This document shows positions 50,689 through 61,610 of a DNA stretch of 64,000 bases, piece after piece. How positions within the stretch are numbered: the stretch's first letter is position 1; every line of letters starts with the position of its first letter. A program made the position numbers and the translations under genes. The stretch comes from Gigaspora margarita (taxonomy: Eukaryota > Glomeromycota > Glomeromycetes > Diversisporales > Gigasporaceae), in contig WTPW01001663.1 in NCBI GenBank assembly GCA_009809945.1, positions 49,236 to 113,235 on the forward strand, written 5' to 3'. Under the pieces are notes generated by a model that was not told the DNA's origin, did no database searches, and worked only from the letters and a program-made list of their open reading frames with translations.

Positions 50689-50930
50689 GGTGACGGTCAA
50701 AACATTATGTAATCGTTAAAGATCTGTTAATCGTTATATATCGTTTCAAATAATTCTGATTATAATCGATTTATAGATATATAACGATTTAATATAGAAA
50801 ATGATATATATCGATTTAGATATATATCGATTTTTAACTGGTTAATCGATATATATCGTTATTTTTTAATCGATATAAAACGATTAACTGTTATATATCG
50901 ATTAATATCTATATATAAAATTTCCTGATG
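48480..50930. mobile_element. 2.45-kb TIR element, copy B of the T-rich family
   Basis: The left end starts CATCGGCAAATTTTATATAT; the right end inverted starts CATCAGGAAATTTTATATAT, and both continue into TAGATAT and repeated ATCGAT/CGATATAT words. The interior on the minus strand is collinear with copy A (4098-5806), including GATCAGTAGATCTG and three to four modules around TTTGCAAGAA. It contains the gap 50447-50655. No convincing transposase frame; (A)n(AC) tracts dominate. Confidence 0.65.
50447..50655. other. assembly gap (N)
   Basis: 209 undetermined bases between an A/G-rich run and a T-run of about 29, inside the TIR element. Confidence 0.95.
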
Positions 50931-51039
50931 AATATACTAATAAAATAATATTAACTACTCATTCTATAACATTTCTGACCCCTTAAGAAAATTTACTGCA
51001 TAAATTTCTTCTTTAGTTCTTCTATTAAAATGGTATAGT

Positions 51040-51669
51040 TTTTATACTTCAACTTGATTATTTGAGTTATGAAAAGTGTTTGGTTTGGTGCATCATGTCT
51101 TTGAAGCAAATCATAAAGATTTTTCTAATTCTTTAAGCTCCATTTTAAATGTCTTAAGTTTTTTATTCTACTTTAATTTTTTGAATCTGTTTTCTAATTT
51201 GTGTTTGGTGTTCTATCTGTTTCTCTATTATTGTTCCCAAATAATAGGCTTTAATAGTTTGTATTTGTCCATGTCAAGATTGTTTAAATTTAAGTAATTC
51301 TTGTAGAATTTTATTAACTTGTGCAGTCCAAGTTTCTCAAAAAAAAGAATTGGTTTGAGCAGCCTTCTGTGAATTAAGAGTCTGAGTCAAATCTTCAAAT
51401 AGCTAAGCAATAGCTTTAGGTTTTTTAGTCAAGGCTGCAGCTAATATATCTTTATCTAAAGGTCTTAGTAATTCATTAAGTTTATTTGAAAAGTTTGGTT
51501 CTTCTGTTGGAATAATATCAATTACTTGTTCTGGATTTTGAGAGTCTCATAAGATTATATTCTGGCTAGAAATTCCTAAATTGTATTGGGCAACAGGATC
51601 TTGTCTCCAAATAGAAAGAAAATTTTGAAGAGCTAGTATAGTATTGGATCATAAAGTAGTAGATTCCAT
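51040..51669 (-). pseudogene. gag-like or unknown retroelement frame, decayed
   Basis: On the minus strand from an ATG at 51669 (MESTTL start) a frame of about 200 codons is interrupted by several stops. Readable pieces are ALQNFLSIWRQDPVAQYNLG, KLNELLRPLDKDILAAALTK and ETWTAQVNKILQELLKFKQS, a helical, charged protein. It lies just beyond the integrase in the same orientation. It could be the gag of an adjacent element or an extra frame of this one. No motif settles it. Confidence 0.45.
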
Positions 51670-52319
51670 TTTTGAGGTTTTGATAATATATCTGAAAAAA
51701 TTAATTGGAGTATAAAGTTATATATATATATAATAGAGTAGCACAATAATTTTATGGGCTGTGTACAAAGTTTTATACTAATGTCACTTTTTTTACATTA
51801 AAATTCTTTTAGAAATTTCTAATTTTTGATTACGATTATTTGTTCTTATATTTTTTTTCATAGTAATTAGCAAGTCTATTACTATTATAATATTTTTGTA
51901 AAGTCTTTACTTTCAAATCTTGAAGTTTAAATATACTATTGTTTAATTTTTTTTGAATTATAAAAGGTTCAATTCTTTTGTCTTTGAATTTAGCAGATCG
52001 TGATATTTCTAATTCTTTTCGTTGTATCCATACTTTTTCTCTAATTTCAAAAGTTTCTTCTTTTATTTTCTTATTAAAATATTTCTTCTGTTTGTCTTGT
52101 GATTTTCTAGTATTTTCTCTAGCTTCTTCTTGTAATATTAGTAATTTTTTTATTAATTCATAAGCTTACTGTAGTATACTGTCATGTATATCTATTTCTG
52201 GATCTATATTGTCTATAAGGTGTACTGGAATAAGTGCTTCTATGGGCAGTATGGCTTGTCTTCTATAGATCAACTAAAATGAAGTATATCTAGTAGTAGC
52301 ATGTCTTTTTGTTTAGTAG

Positions 52320-52485
52320 GCTAAGGGCTGTGTCATTAATCATCTGATTATTTTTTATCAGAGGTCTACCCCCCTCCCTCTTCTTTAATATATATATAGT
52401 TAGGTTCTTATATATAATTTCAAATTTTTTTACCCCCTCTCCCCTCTAAAAAATCACCTGATTTTTGTTACTCCCCTAAAAGAAT
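52320..52485. repeat. insertion in integrase, copy 1 of a short dispersed repeat
   Basis: CTAAGGGCTGTGTCATTAAT through about TTTGTTACTCCCCTAAAAG interrupts the integrase frame. The near-collinear copy at 56880-57040 shows the repeat is mobile. The ends pair weakly as TAAGGG/TAGGGG inverted repeats, and TAGTAGG and TAGCAGG flank it. Confidence 0.6.
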
Positions 52486-53830
52486 AGCAGGTATGTGTAA
52501 ATTCCAATCATCATCTTCTTTTACTTTTGCAAGAGAATCACATAGTGTTTGATTAAATTTTTCAACCATTCTGTTCATCTGAGGGTAATATAGTGAAGAG
52601 AATTTATGCTTGATAAGAAATTTTTCACATAGTATCTATATGGTTTTGCTAATAAAGTTTCTTTCTTGGTCAAAAAGTATAATCTTTGAAGTTTCATATC
52701 TACAAATGATTTTTTCGAAAATAAATTGTACAAGATTATTGGCTTCAGTATTAGGTATAGCATGGGCTTTTGGCCATCTTGTTAAGTAGTCTGTAGCAAT
52801 AATGATATAACAATTGTTCTGAGTAGTTATAAATAGAAGTTCTACAAGATTAATTCTAACTCTTTCAAAATCACATCCTATTTAAATTGGATGGAGGAGT
52901 TTTTTATTTCTTCCTTTTTGTCTTTTCTGTCATGTCTCACAAGTCTTTATATATTCTTGAATATCTTGTTACATTTGATTCCAATAATAACATTTAGCTA
53001 TTTTATAGTACATGGCATCAGTTTCCAAATATCTAGCAGTAGGATGTTTATGCATCATATATAGGATTGGTTTTACTTCTGTCCATTTAATAACTCAGAA
53101 GGGTGTTTAATATCCTTTCTATTTCTTTTATATAAGAGGTTATATTTAATTTCAAAATATCGAGCCTGATTAATTAAATATTTTTTCTAATAGTCTGTAA
53201 ATTCTTCTGGTATTTTGTCTAATTCTAGATAGCCATAGAGTTGATTATATCGATCTAAGTTCATGATCTAGATGGTTTATCTGTCTGTGTTAGAAGGCAT
53301 GATAAAGCATCAACATTAGAGTGAATTCTTTCTAGTTTATGAAAGATTTCAAAGTTGTAAGATTGGAGTTTAAGAATTCATCTTCTAATTCTTTCTTTAG
53401 ATTTAGCAGAGTGTAGCCATTTCAAAACAGAATGGTCTGTAACTAATATAAATCAGATAGTGCCTAGATATTTATAAAAATGTTTGATAGCCTATACTAT
53501 AGCAGCACATTCTAATTCTGTTGAACTGTAGTTTACTTCTTTTGTTTGAAGGCTTTTGCTAGTATAAGCAATTGGATATTCTTTTTAGTTGTGATCTAGT
53601 TTGCTAAGAGTAGTATCAAATCTATAGTAAAAGCATCAATAGGCAAAATAAATATCTTTCTAAAATCTGATAGGCTAATATAAATATAGCAGCGAGTCAG
53701 TCTTTTAGTTCTATAAAGGCTTCTTGTTGAATATAGGTCTATTGGTAGGGTTCATTTTTTGCAATAATCAATTTTATGGTTTAGCAATAGCAGAGAAGTT
53801 TGAATAAATTGTCTATAGTATTCAGCTAAT

Positions 53831-54096
53831 AGAATTCCGCAATTCAATTCAATTCAATTTGATTTAATCAAATATTCAATCTCAAATCAAATTCAAATAC
53901 AAAAATTTCAAATCAAATCAAATTCAAATTAACAAAATATTCGATTTAATTTGAAAATATTTAATAAAAATTACAAATAAATTTGATTTAATTTGATTTG
54001 ATTTGATCAAATCAAATTCAAATCAAGAGCTTATTCGATTTGATCAAATTCAAATATGCCTAATATTCAATTCAATTTGACTTTGAGGAACCCTAC
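53831..54096. mobile_element. 266-bp hAT-like MITE in gypsy relic
   Basis: Flanked by CAGCTAAT (53823-53830) and TAGCTAAT (54097-54104). The right end inverted reads GTAGGGTTCCTCAAAG. Nearly the whole interior is built of CAAAT/ATTTG words arranged as a long imperfect palindrome. Confidence 0.65.
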
Positions 54097-54449
54097 TAGC
54101 TAATCCTAAGAATAAGCAAAGTTGGATTATATTTCATAATGGCTATATCTTTTGAATAGCTTCTATTTTTGCAGAATTTAAGACTATTCTACTAGGTGTG
54201 ATAATATGTTCTAAAAAAGGTAAGCATTGCATCCAAAAATTGCATTTATCAATATTAAGATATAATTTAGCTTTTTTGATTCTTCAGAATACTTCATTTA
54301 AATATTTAAGATGTTTATCAAAAGTACAAGAATACACAATAGTATCATCTAGATAAACAACTACAAACTTTCATGCAATTCTATCGTATACTCGATCTAT
54401 AAGTCTCTGAAATGTAGCAGGGGTATTATACTATTATACTGTATTTTAT

Positions 54450-54600
54450 TTTTAAACGTTTTACAGGTTTTTGTATATTTTTGCAAGGTTTTGCAATTTA
54501 ATATAAAATATATATTTTATTTATTTATTATTATTATATATTAAATTTTAAATTAAATATATTTTATTTATTATATATTATTAATAATAATATAGATCAA
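54450..54600. repeat. fragment of the T-rich element family
   Basis: ACGTTTTACAGG through TTTGCAATTTAATATAAA and the following TTATTTATT run matches the inner part of copy B near 48705-48890, where the same order ACAGGTTTTC...GCAATTTAAT is seen. It truncates the reverse transcriptase relic. Confidence 0.5.
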
Positions 54601-54633
54601 TTTTTAAACAGTTAAACGGTTCCAATCCCTAGT

Positions 54634-55950
54634 CAAATTTATGCTTCTTTTCATCAAATTTTAAGTAAAATAAAAACAACTTTACTGATTTAATGTATTT
54701 TTAGATGTTGAATATGATTACTTAATGTATAAAGTTAGAATTAATTAGTAAAAATTTATAAATAATAAGATTTTATAGAATTTTATTAATAAATTCTTTA
54801 AAATCTTATGATTCACAAAAATTTACTAATAAAATCTTACTTAGTTCACTAAGTAAACTTGTCCAACACCAAAAAATACATTAAATTAACAAAGTTGTTT
54901 TTATTTTTCTTAAAATTTGAAGAAAAGATGCATAATTTTAAATTTTTGATCAAAAAAGTCAAATTTAAGCATCATTTCTTTAAATTTTAAATAAAATAAA
55001 AGCAACTTTGCCAGTTTAATATATTTTTAGATGCTAAACAATTTTATTTAGTGAATTAAGTTAGAATTAATTAGTAAAGTTTTGTGAATTATAAATTTTA
55101 TAGAATTTTATTAATAAAATTTTACAAAATCTTATGATTCACAAAACTTTATTAATTAATTTTACCTTAATTTACTAAGTAAAATTGTTTAGCATCTAAA
55201 AATGCATTAAATTGGCAAAGTTGTTTTTATTTTATTTAAAATTTGAAGAAAAGATGCTTAAATTTGACTTTATTGATCAAAAATCTAAAATTATACATCT
55301 TTTCTCCAAATTTTAAGAAAAATAAAAACAACTTTGCTAATTTAATATATTTTTTGGTGTTGGACAAGTTTACTTAGTAAACTAAGTAAGACTTTATTAA
55401 TAAATTTTTGTAAATTATAAAATTTTGAAGAATTTTATTAATAAAATTCTATAAAATCTTATTATTTATAAATTTTTACTAATTAATTCTAACTTTATAC
55501 ATTAAATAATCATGTTTAGCATTTAAAATCACCCTAAGTCAGTAGAATTGTTTTTATTTTACTTAAAATTTGGTAAAAATAGTGATTGTACTCGAATAGA
55601 ACTTGCAATCATATGATATAGTAATTTATCCCAATATCTAGGTAATTTAATAGTAACCGGGTAGAGGTTTTTCTAATTAGTACAATCTTTAGATGAAAAG
55701 ATGCATAAATTTGATTTTTTTTGATCAAAAATCTAAAATTATGCATCTTTTCTTCAAATTTTAAATAAAATAAAAACAACTTTTTCAATTTAATATATTG
55801 TTAGATACTGAACAAGTTTACTTAGTATATAAAGTTAAAATTAATTAGTAAAATTTTGTAAATTATAAGATTTTATTAATAAAATTCTATAAAGTCTTAT
55901 AATTCACAAATTTTACTAATTAATTCGAACTTTATGTACTAAATAAACTT
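54634..55950. repeat. array of about four 0.3-kb palindromes
   Basis: Units begin near 54634, 54959, 55270 and 55690. Each is an inverted repeat with arms running from GCATCTTTTCTTCAAATTTT to a centre TATAGAATTTTATTAATAAA. Every arm contains AAACAACTTTG-CA-TTTAAT and AAGTTTACTTAGT. About 90 bp between units 3 and 4 (55590-55680) are unrelated. Non-coding. Confidence 0.75.
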
Positions 55951-56438
55951 GATCAGCACAAAAAAATATATATAAATATATTCAGATTTAGTTAGCCTGC
56001 AAACTGGTCTAAAGTTTGAAATTAATAAATTTTAAAGTCTAAGTTTAATCTGATCCCAGATCAGACTCAGATTGGACCAAACCTGAACTACTGTAAAATA
56101 CAGACCGGTATACTCCTCATGCGGTGTACCCCCTGCCATTTTGAAACACTAGTTCATGATTTATACCCCGAGTATATAAGTACTATTGTTTAATATAGTA
56201 TAGCTGTATTCAGGTACAGAGATTGAGATATGTAAATACCTGGGGTACATAGGCCCATATTTTATGGTAGATCTAGAAGTACTAGTTACACCAAAAATAG
56301 TTATTTTGGTAGCAAAATTATAAAGTTATTTATTATCAAATATTTTTTTGTATAGGCATATTAGTATTAAATTGCTTAGACTATGTGCATACATACATGT
56401 ATGTATCATGTACATGGTGCCCATCTCTAGTTCCTACT
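55951..56438. other. gene-free stretch
   Basis: No gene is seen. A short block rich in AGATCAGACTCAGA (56040-56100) and a palindrome CATACATGTATG near 56390 are the only notable features. Confidence 0.45.
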
Positions 56439-56605
56439 ATGTTCGGAACATGTCCACCAGGTAAAACCAATTTAAATTGTGAAATTATACAGATTCTTGG
56501 TTTGGGTTATATAAAGAATACAAAGAATTTTATTGCCTAATGATCATGCGTTGATTAGCCAAATGTTTAAGACAAAAAAATTCTGGATGAACATGTCCCG
56601 AACAT
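56439..56605. mobile_element. 167-bp MITE
   Basis: The left end ATGTTCGGAACATGTCCA and the right end inverted ATGTTCGGGACATGTTCA are near-perfect TIRs. The TTCGGAACATG block is itself palindromic. The interior is non-coding and the target duplication is unclear. Confidence 0.6.
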
Positions 56606-56879
56606 CCTGTTCTGAACTGTTTGCCATTTGTATCTGTGTTCCATGACAACACTACCTGCAGGTGACCTGTAACAAAATTTTTTCTACTACCCAGTATTTA
56701 TCCAAGTAACCTAGGTGACCCACTTACATGTAACCTAGATTGGAATTTCTGTGATAGATTAAAACACTAATTGGAAACAAAATTTATTTATTTTTAGAAC
56801 ATGCTCATATTTTAGATTAAATAATATTCTACTTCAGGTTTATTCTATTAAGATTACTATAATAGTATGGATTTGTAGC

Positions 56880-57040
56880 CTTCTAAGGGCAATGTCATTA
56901 ATTATCTGATTATTTTTTATTAGAGACCTACTCTTCTTCTCTTTTTTTAATATAGATTTTGTCAAGTTTTTATATATAATTTAATATTTTTTACCCTCCT
57001 TTCTCTCTAAAAAATTATCTAATTTTTGTCACTCCTCTAA
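56880..57040. repeat. short dispersed repeat, copy 2
   Basis: Collinear with 52320-52485: TCTAAGGGCAATGTCATTAA, a run of TCTGATTATTTTTTAT, then ACCCTCCTTTCTCTCTAAAA. Confidence 0.6.
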
Positions 57041-59984
57041 TTGGTTTAATCTGTATCATCTGATTTTTGAAAAAAGTGAACAAAATTATATAATTTCAAA
57101 GTTAAAGCTATCAGTACTATATATATATGATTTACAATATAATCGGCTATTTGGCTATTTATTCATATGAATCTATTTTAAATATAGTAATAAACCCAAA
57201 AAGAAAAAATATTTCTAAGCAAATTATTATATAGCTACGAATTAATATATACCTTTTATTAATTATTTGGGTAGTGACATTGATATAATTTAAAGTACTC
57301 TTCAATTTATAGTATAGCAAAAACTTTATATATAGATTTTTTGGTTCTCTTGGGATCTGCAAAGCCAATATTGATGATTTAACTACTATTAGAATTAGAA
57401 TAACCTCTTCTTTAACTTTCAATTAGGGCACAAAAAACCTTTACTTAATGGCATCTTTCATATTTTTAAAAGATTATTTTAGCTAATTATATTATTATAT
57501 AGAGTAAGTCACTCAATTAACTTAAAGAATATAGTAAAGAATTGACCAACTTTAAAAGATGATTAACTTCAAACTACCAGAGATTAAAAACCTTTGCTTT
57601 AAATTAAAGATCATTAAATGCTAAAAAATACATATTTAAAAATTAAAAAAAGGTTCATATGTATATTTTTACAAAAATTAAATTTAAATGATTTTTTTCA
57701 TAAATTTACATATAAAATTGAGGTAAGTCAACTTATTTGATTTATAAGTAACAGCAATACAAAGGACATTCCCTATGACTACTATACAAAATTTTTATTA
57801 GTAAGTATTGATGAAATTGTACAAAAAGATAGTTCTAATATTTTATTAATTCAAATAATATTTTTTGGTGTGTACTAAATTTAGTACAATAGCCTATTAA
57901 TATTAAAATACTATCTGAATATATCGGACAATATCTTGTTTTTGGAAGGTGTCGATATAACCAGAACCAGAGTGACGTGTTATGTTGTAAGTGGAAACGA
58001 AATTTAAGTGGGTTCGGAATTTTTATAAAAAACCATCATTTTAGGGTTGACTTTATTATATGTACACTCATACCCTAACCCTAATTTGACTAGGCAATTC
58101 CAAATCCACTTAAATCCCGTTCTCCTTAAATTGATAATTTCATGCTCTATAAAAATTTGGCATATTGTACTATGGCTTAAAAATTTTTTTTATTAAACTA
58201 TATACAGTATATTAAATTATTATAAATATACAGTATATTTAGCAGCTTAGTTTATATAATAATTTATTTAATAAGTAAAATATTTAACCAAAAATTTTTA
58301 TATGCAAACAAAAATACTTATTTCGTAACAAAATACTTCATTTACCAATACTAAAAATATTTAATATATATTTTTAAAACAAAGTATGTACAAAAAAAAA
58401 TAGATTATTTAAATACAGTATCTAAAAAAAGTTAAATATATTTATGCTAATATACACTTTTTAAGAAACGTCGATTATTTCTTAACTACTAAGCATAAAA
58501 AATTGTCAAAATGGATGCTTAGTTTAGCGACTCGACTAATAATTATAAATGATGATTTGGCCAGTCGTAATGAATTATTCAAGTTACAATTTTGCTAAAA
58601 TTATTGCTAATATTTTTATATTTAACAATTTTTGGCATATATACAGTACGTGCTGTACATGTGTAATTAATTAATTTTTATATTTTGCCATAACCATCTA
58701 TATAGCTCATTTAAAATATATATATTTGAATATATAGTGTTTTTTACGTTAAATTAATAAGAACTACACAAACATAACAAAAAGGATATACGGTTGTCAA
58801 AAATACGTATACGTACGTATAATTAGATTTTATATTGCCTATCTGCTATTGATAGTTAAAAAATGCTAATCAAAGTTGCTTCAAGGGGTTAACGTACCGG
58901 TACAGTATTGATACAGTACAGTGCAATACAATCTATATATATATACAAATAAACATATTCGTTGATTTTAAAGAGGACATAAAATCTAGGCCTTTTCTTT
59001 GATTCGACGAGACGACCCGAATTTACTCATTGACTTGAACATTATTTATGGTAGTAGTAACAATATCTTCTATGACTAACACTAATGAGGTTAAAGAAAG
59101 ATCGACACAAATTTATTAAAAGAAACTATTGATTCTTTTGATGTTAATTGACTATGAAAAATATGAAATTTCTTCCATGATTTATAAAATATGAAAATAT
59201 ATGAATTATGGGTCGTTCAATTCGCTAATCTTGAACAATGTTATGTACTAACTAAATAATGGGATTTGCAGATATTGACCCAATATTAATGATAGACTAT
59301 TTATTACTTTGCGACAGTTATTAATAACAATGCCTAGCATACATTCACGTGACATAACACGCCACGCTTACTCGTCAGGGTTGTTATATATTATGCCATC
59401 GTCGTTAGACAGAGAACACAGATTTTGAAGAGAGGAGATGGAGAATTACCATAACAGAAAAAAGTTGGCAAGTGTTTTGGCGATCATTATGCAAGTCAAA
59501 GCTCACTAAGACGATAGGAAATTCCATGCAGAGTGATGCATTCACGATCCGTCCCATAAAATAGCAACGTTTAAAAAAACAAAAAATTGTAAGGATTCGA
59601 AACACGACGAATAATAACTCACAAAACTTTTCATTGCCACATTTCCTCATTCTATTCTATCTTTATCTCGCCCCACAACTGCTTAACCGACTCCCCCCCG
59701 TAAATATGTGCTAAATTTGTTAATGTAAAAAAAGACTGCTTTATATATCAATATATATATTTATTTTATAGATAATGCAGAAAAAAAAAGCAGTCGCACA
59801 GACCTGATCCGTACGCATATAAAATAAACACCCCGTTTGACGAACCTCCCCAAATCATCACTGTTTTATTTCCTCTTTGAAAAAATTTCCATTCTACTTC
59901 AAATAAAACTTTATTCTCTTCAAGTCGCGTAAAAGCTCATATTTTACAAGTTCGAATAATTGATAATAATAATTAAAGGCAGAT
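57041..59984. other. intergenic region upstream of the WOPR gene
   Basis: 57041-59200 is AT-rich with no supported gene. 59340-59700 is distinctly less AT-rich and contains the unusual block CCGACTCCCCCCCGT near 59683. Open frames exist on the minus strand (59650 down to 59405) with a GTGAGT just after the tenth codon, but I could not build a convincing protein. Regulated fungal transcription factors often have long promoters or leaders, so this block may be regulatory or a non-coding exon. 59800-59984 is the proximal promoter and 5' UTR. Confidence 0.45.
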
Positions 59985-61610
59985 ATGAGCATTGAACCGA
60001 CTTTCATAGGATATATTGAAACAACACAGGATACGCTTCTCTTATTCGAAGCATGTCGAAGAGGTAATCTCGTAAAGATAAGTAGACGTCTTCAAGAAAA
60101 AGAGCGTAAGATAATAACTTCAGGAAGTGTATTCATTTTTGATGAACGCGAATCTGGGATAAAACGTTGGACCGACGGGTTGCTATGGAGCCCTTCACGC
60201 ATCCTTGGAAACTTTCTTATTTATCGTGAACTGGATAAACGTACACCGGCAGGAAAGAAGGAAACCACAACGATGGAACGTCAACGAAGTAACAGTACAG
60301 ACACGGAGTTTCAAGTCGAAAAAAATAAGGAACGCGCTTTAGTTGGTAGTTTAACCAACACATATCGTTTCAAGAAAGGAGGTTTAATCAAAAAAACAAT
60401 GTCTATAATGGTGAATGGAGTAAATCATCACATGATCAGCTATTATACTAAAGAAGATGTACTTGCCTGTAAGCTCAAGATCCCTTCTGCGATTCCAGAT
60501 CTGGCAATTCTTGAAATTGCACCCGAATTCTTATTAAAACAAAACTTTAGGATACCGCCAGTGATCGAATCGAATTATGAGCAAAGTGAATTAAATTCAA
60601 AAAGTAAGAATGTTTCATAAATTTTCATTTGGCAAATTTTTAATAAATGGTAATCAATTAACTAATCGAATAATCTCTTTCAAAAAAAAAAAAAAATAGA
60701 TCTGATTTCTTACGAAAAACAATCACCATCTACCACCGCTTCACATCACACAATTATCACAAAGTCGGATGAAAACACGTCTCGTTTAAGGGCTAAAATT
60801 GAAAATTCAAATTCTTCTGGAGTTAACGTCTATTATTCTGGTTCTTTAACTCACAACTATCCAAATACGTACAATTCACATGGTCATAATACTACAGCCT
60901 CGAATGTCTATGATGGGTCGCACACGCTACCAATACCCTCGGTACGTGGATTCATGAATCGACAATCATATGAATTTCCACCACTTATATCACTCGGAAA
61001 TAATACAACACCGAGGCTGTTATCGCCGTTAATGCCTGGCATTAGTTCACAGATAGATTATAATAATTATTATCATCAAACACAAAATAATTCGAACGGA
61101 CAAAACAGCTCTTGGCATGAATATCAATATCCTTCGTATTCATCAAACGCGTCACATCCTCATAACTCGGGAAGTCATCTTCCATCCATGAGTCATCAAT
61201 CTCAATCCAGTAATCATCATGCAGAAACGGGTAGTGACATGTTTTATACGGCTACTACAACCCACAACATTAACACGCTTAATGACCAAGATCATTTCCT
61301 GCCCGACTTGTACAGTTCTGCCCGCTCTTCTACCGTTAATACCGTATCACATTCTCAATCACATCAACATGATCAAGCAACATCACCATCTCCCACACTT
61401 CCCTCAATTTCTTCTCCTGCTAGCACCGCGAGCACTTCCAATAATAACAGTTCAAACAACGATCCCGTAACCCCTCTTAGCTCTCCCGGTAATACCACCA
61501 CAATCGTCAATTCTGGTTTTAACTCCAATTATTCTCCGTATTATTCATCGTTCATAAAGAATGATGCAGTTTCAATGCCATCCAATTCTTTCATGTATGG
61601 CCATTATTGA
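59985..61610 (+). CDS. WOPR-domain (Gti1/Pac2 family) transcription factor
   Basis: Two exons, 59985-60603 and 60700-61610 (1530 nt, 509 aa plus stop), joined by a 96-bp GTAAGA...TAG intron. WOPR box a covers about residues 5-85, with GYIETTQDTLLLFEACRRG (9-27) and a SGSVFIFDERESGIKRW segment with the following TDG-WSPSR-GNFLIYREL. Box b covers about 120-192, with FKKGGLIKKT and NGVNHHMISYYTKEDV. These are the two halves of the DNA-binding fold of Wor1, Ryp1, Gti1 and Pac2, which act in fungi as regulators of morphology, nutrient response and host interaction. From residue about 195 on, the chain is disordered, rich in Ser, Asn, His, Thr, Tyr and Pro, a likely regulatory or activation region. 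No close neighbour genes. Confidence 0.96.

Larger units (their letters stand above)
51950..54430 (-). mobile_element. Ty3/gypsy-type pol relic
   Basis: Read from 54430 downward on the minus strand: the second half of a reverse transcriptase with YLDDTIVYS (about 54360) and FLEHIIT; RNase H pieces including YASKSLQ-type and TDHSVLKWLHS motifs (about 53560-53420); an integrase with an H-C-type zinc region near 53040-52960, a core fragment ending YYPQMNRMVEKFN (about 52595-52555), and a region reading LPIEALIPVHLID (about 52250-52210). Many stops are present and the first half of the reverse transcriptase is missing. Interrupted by 53831-54096 and 52320-52485. Confidence 0.85.

Noticed and set aside
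57159-57422. Minus-strand small membrane protein
   Set aside because: Ile/Leu/Tyr-rich translation typical of AT-rich non-coding DNA; no supporting evidence.
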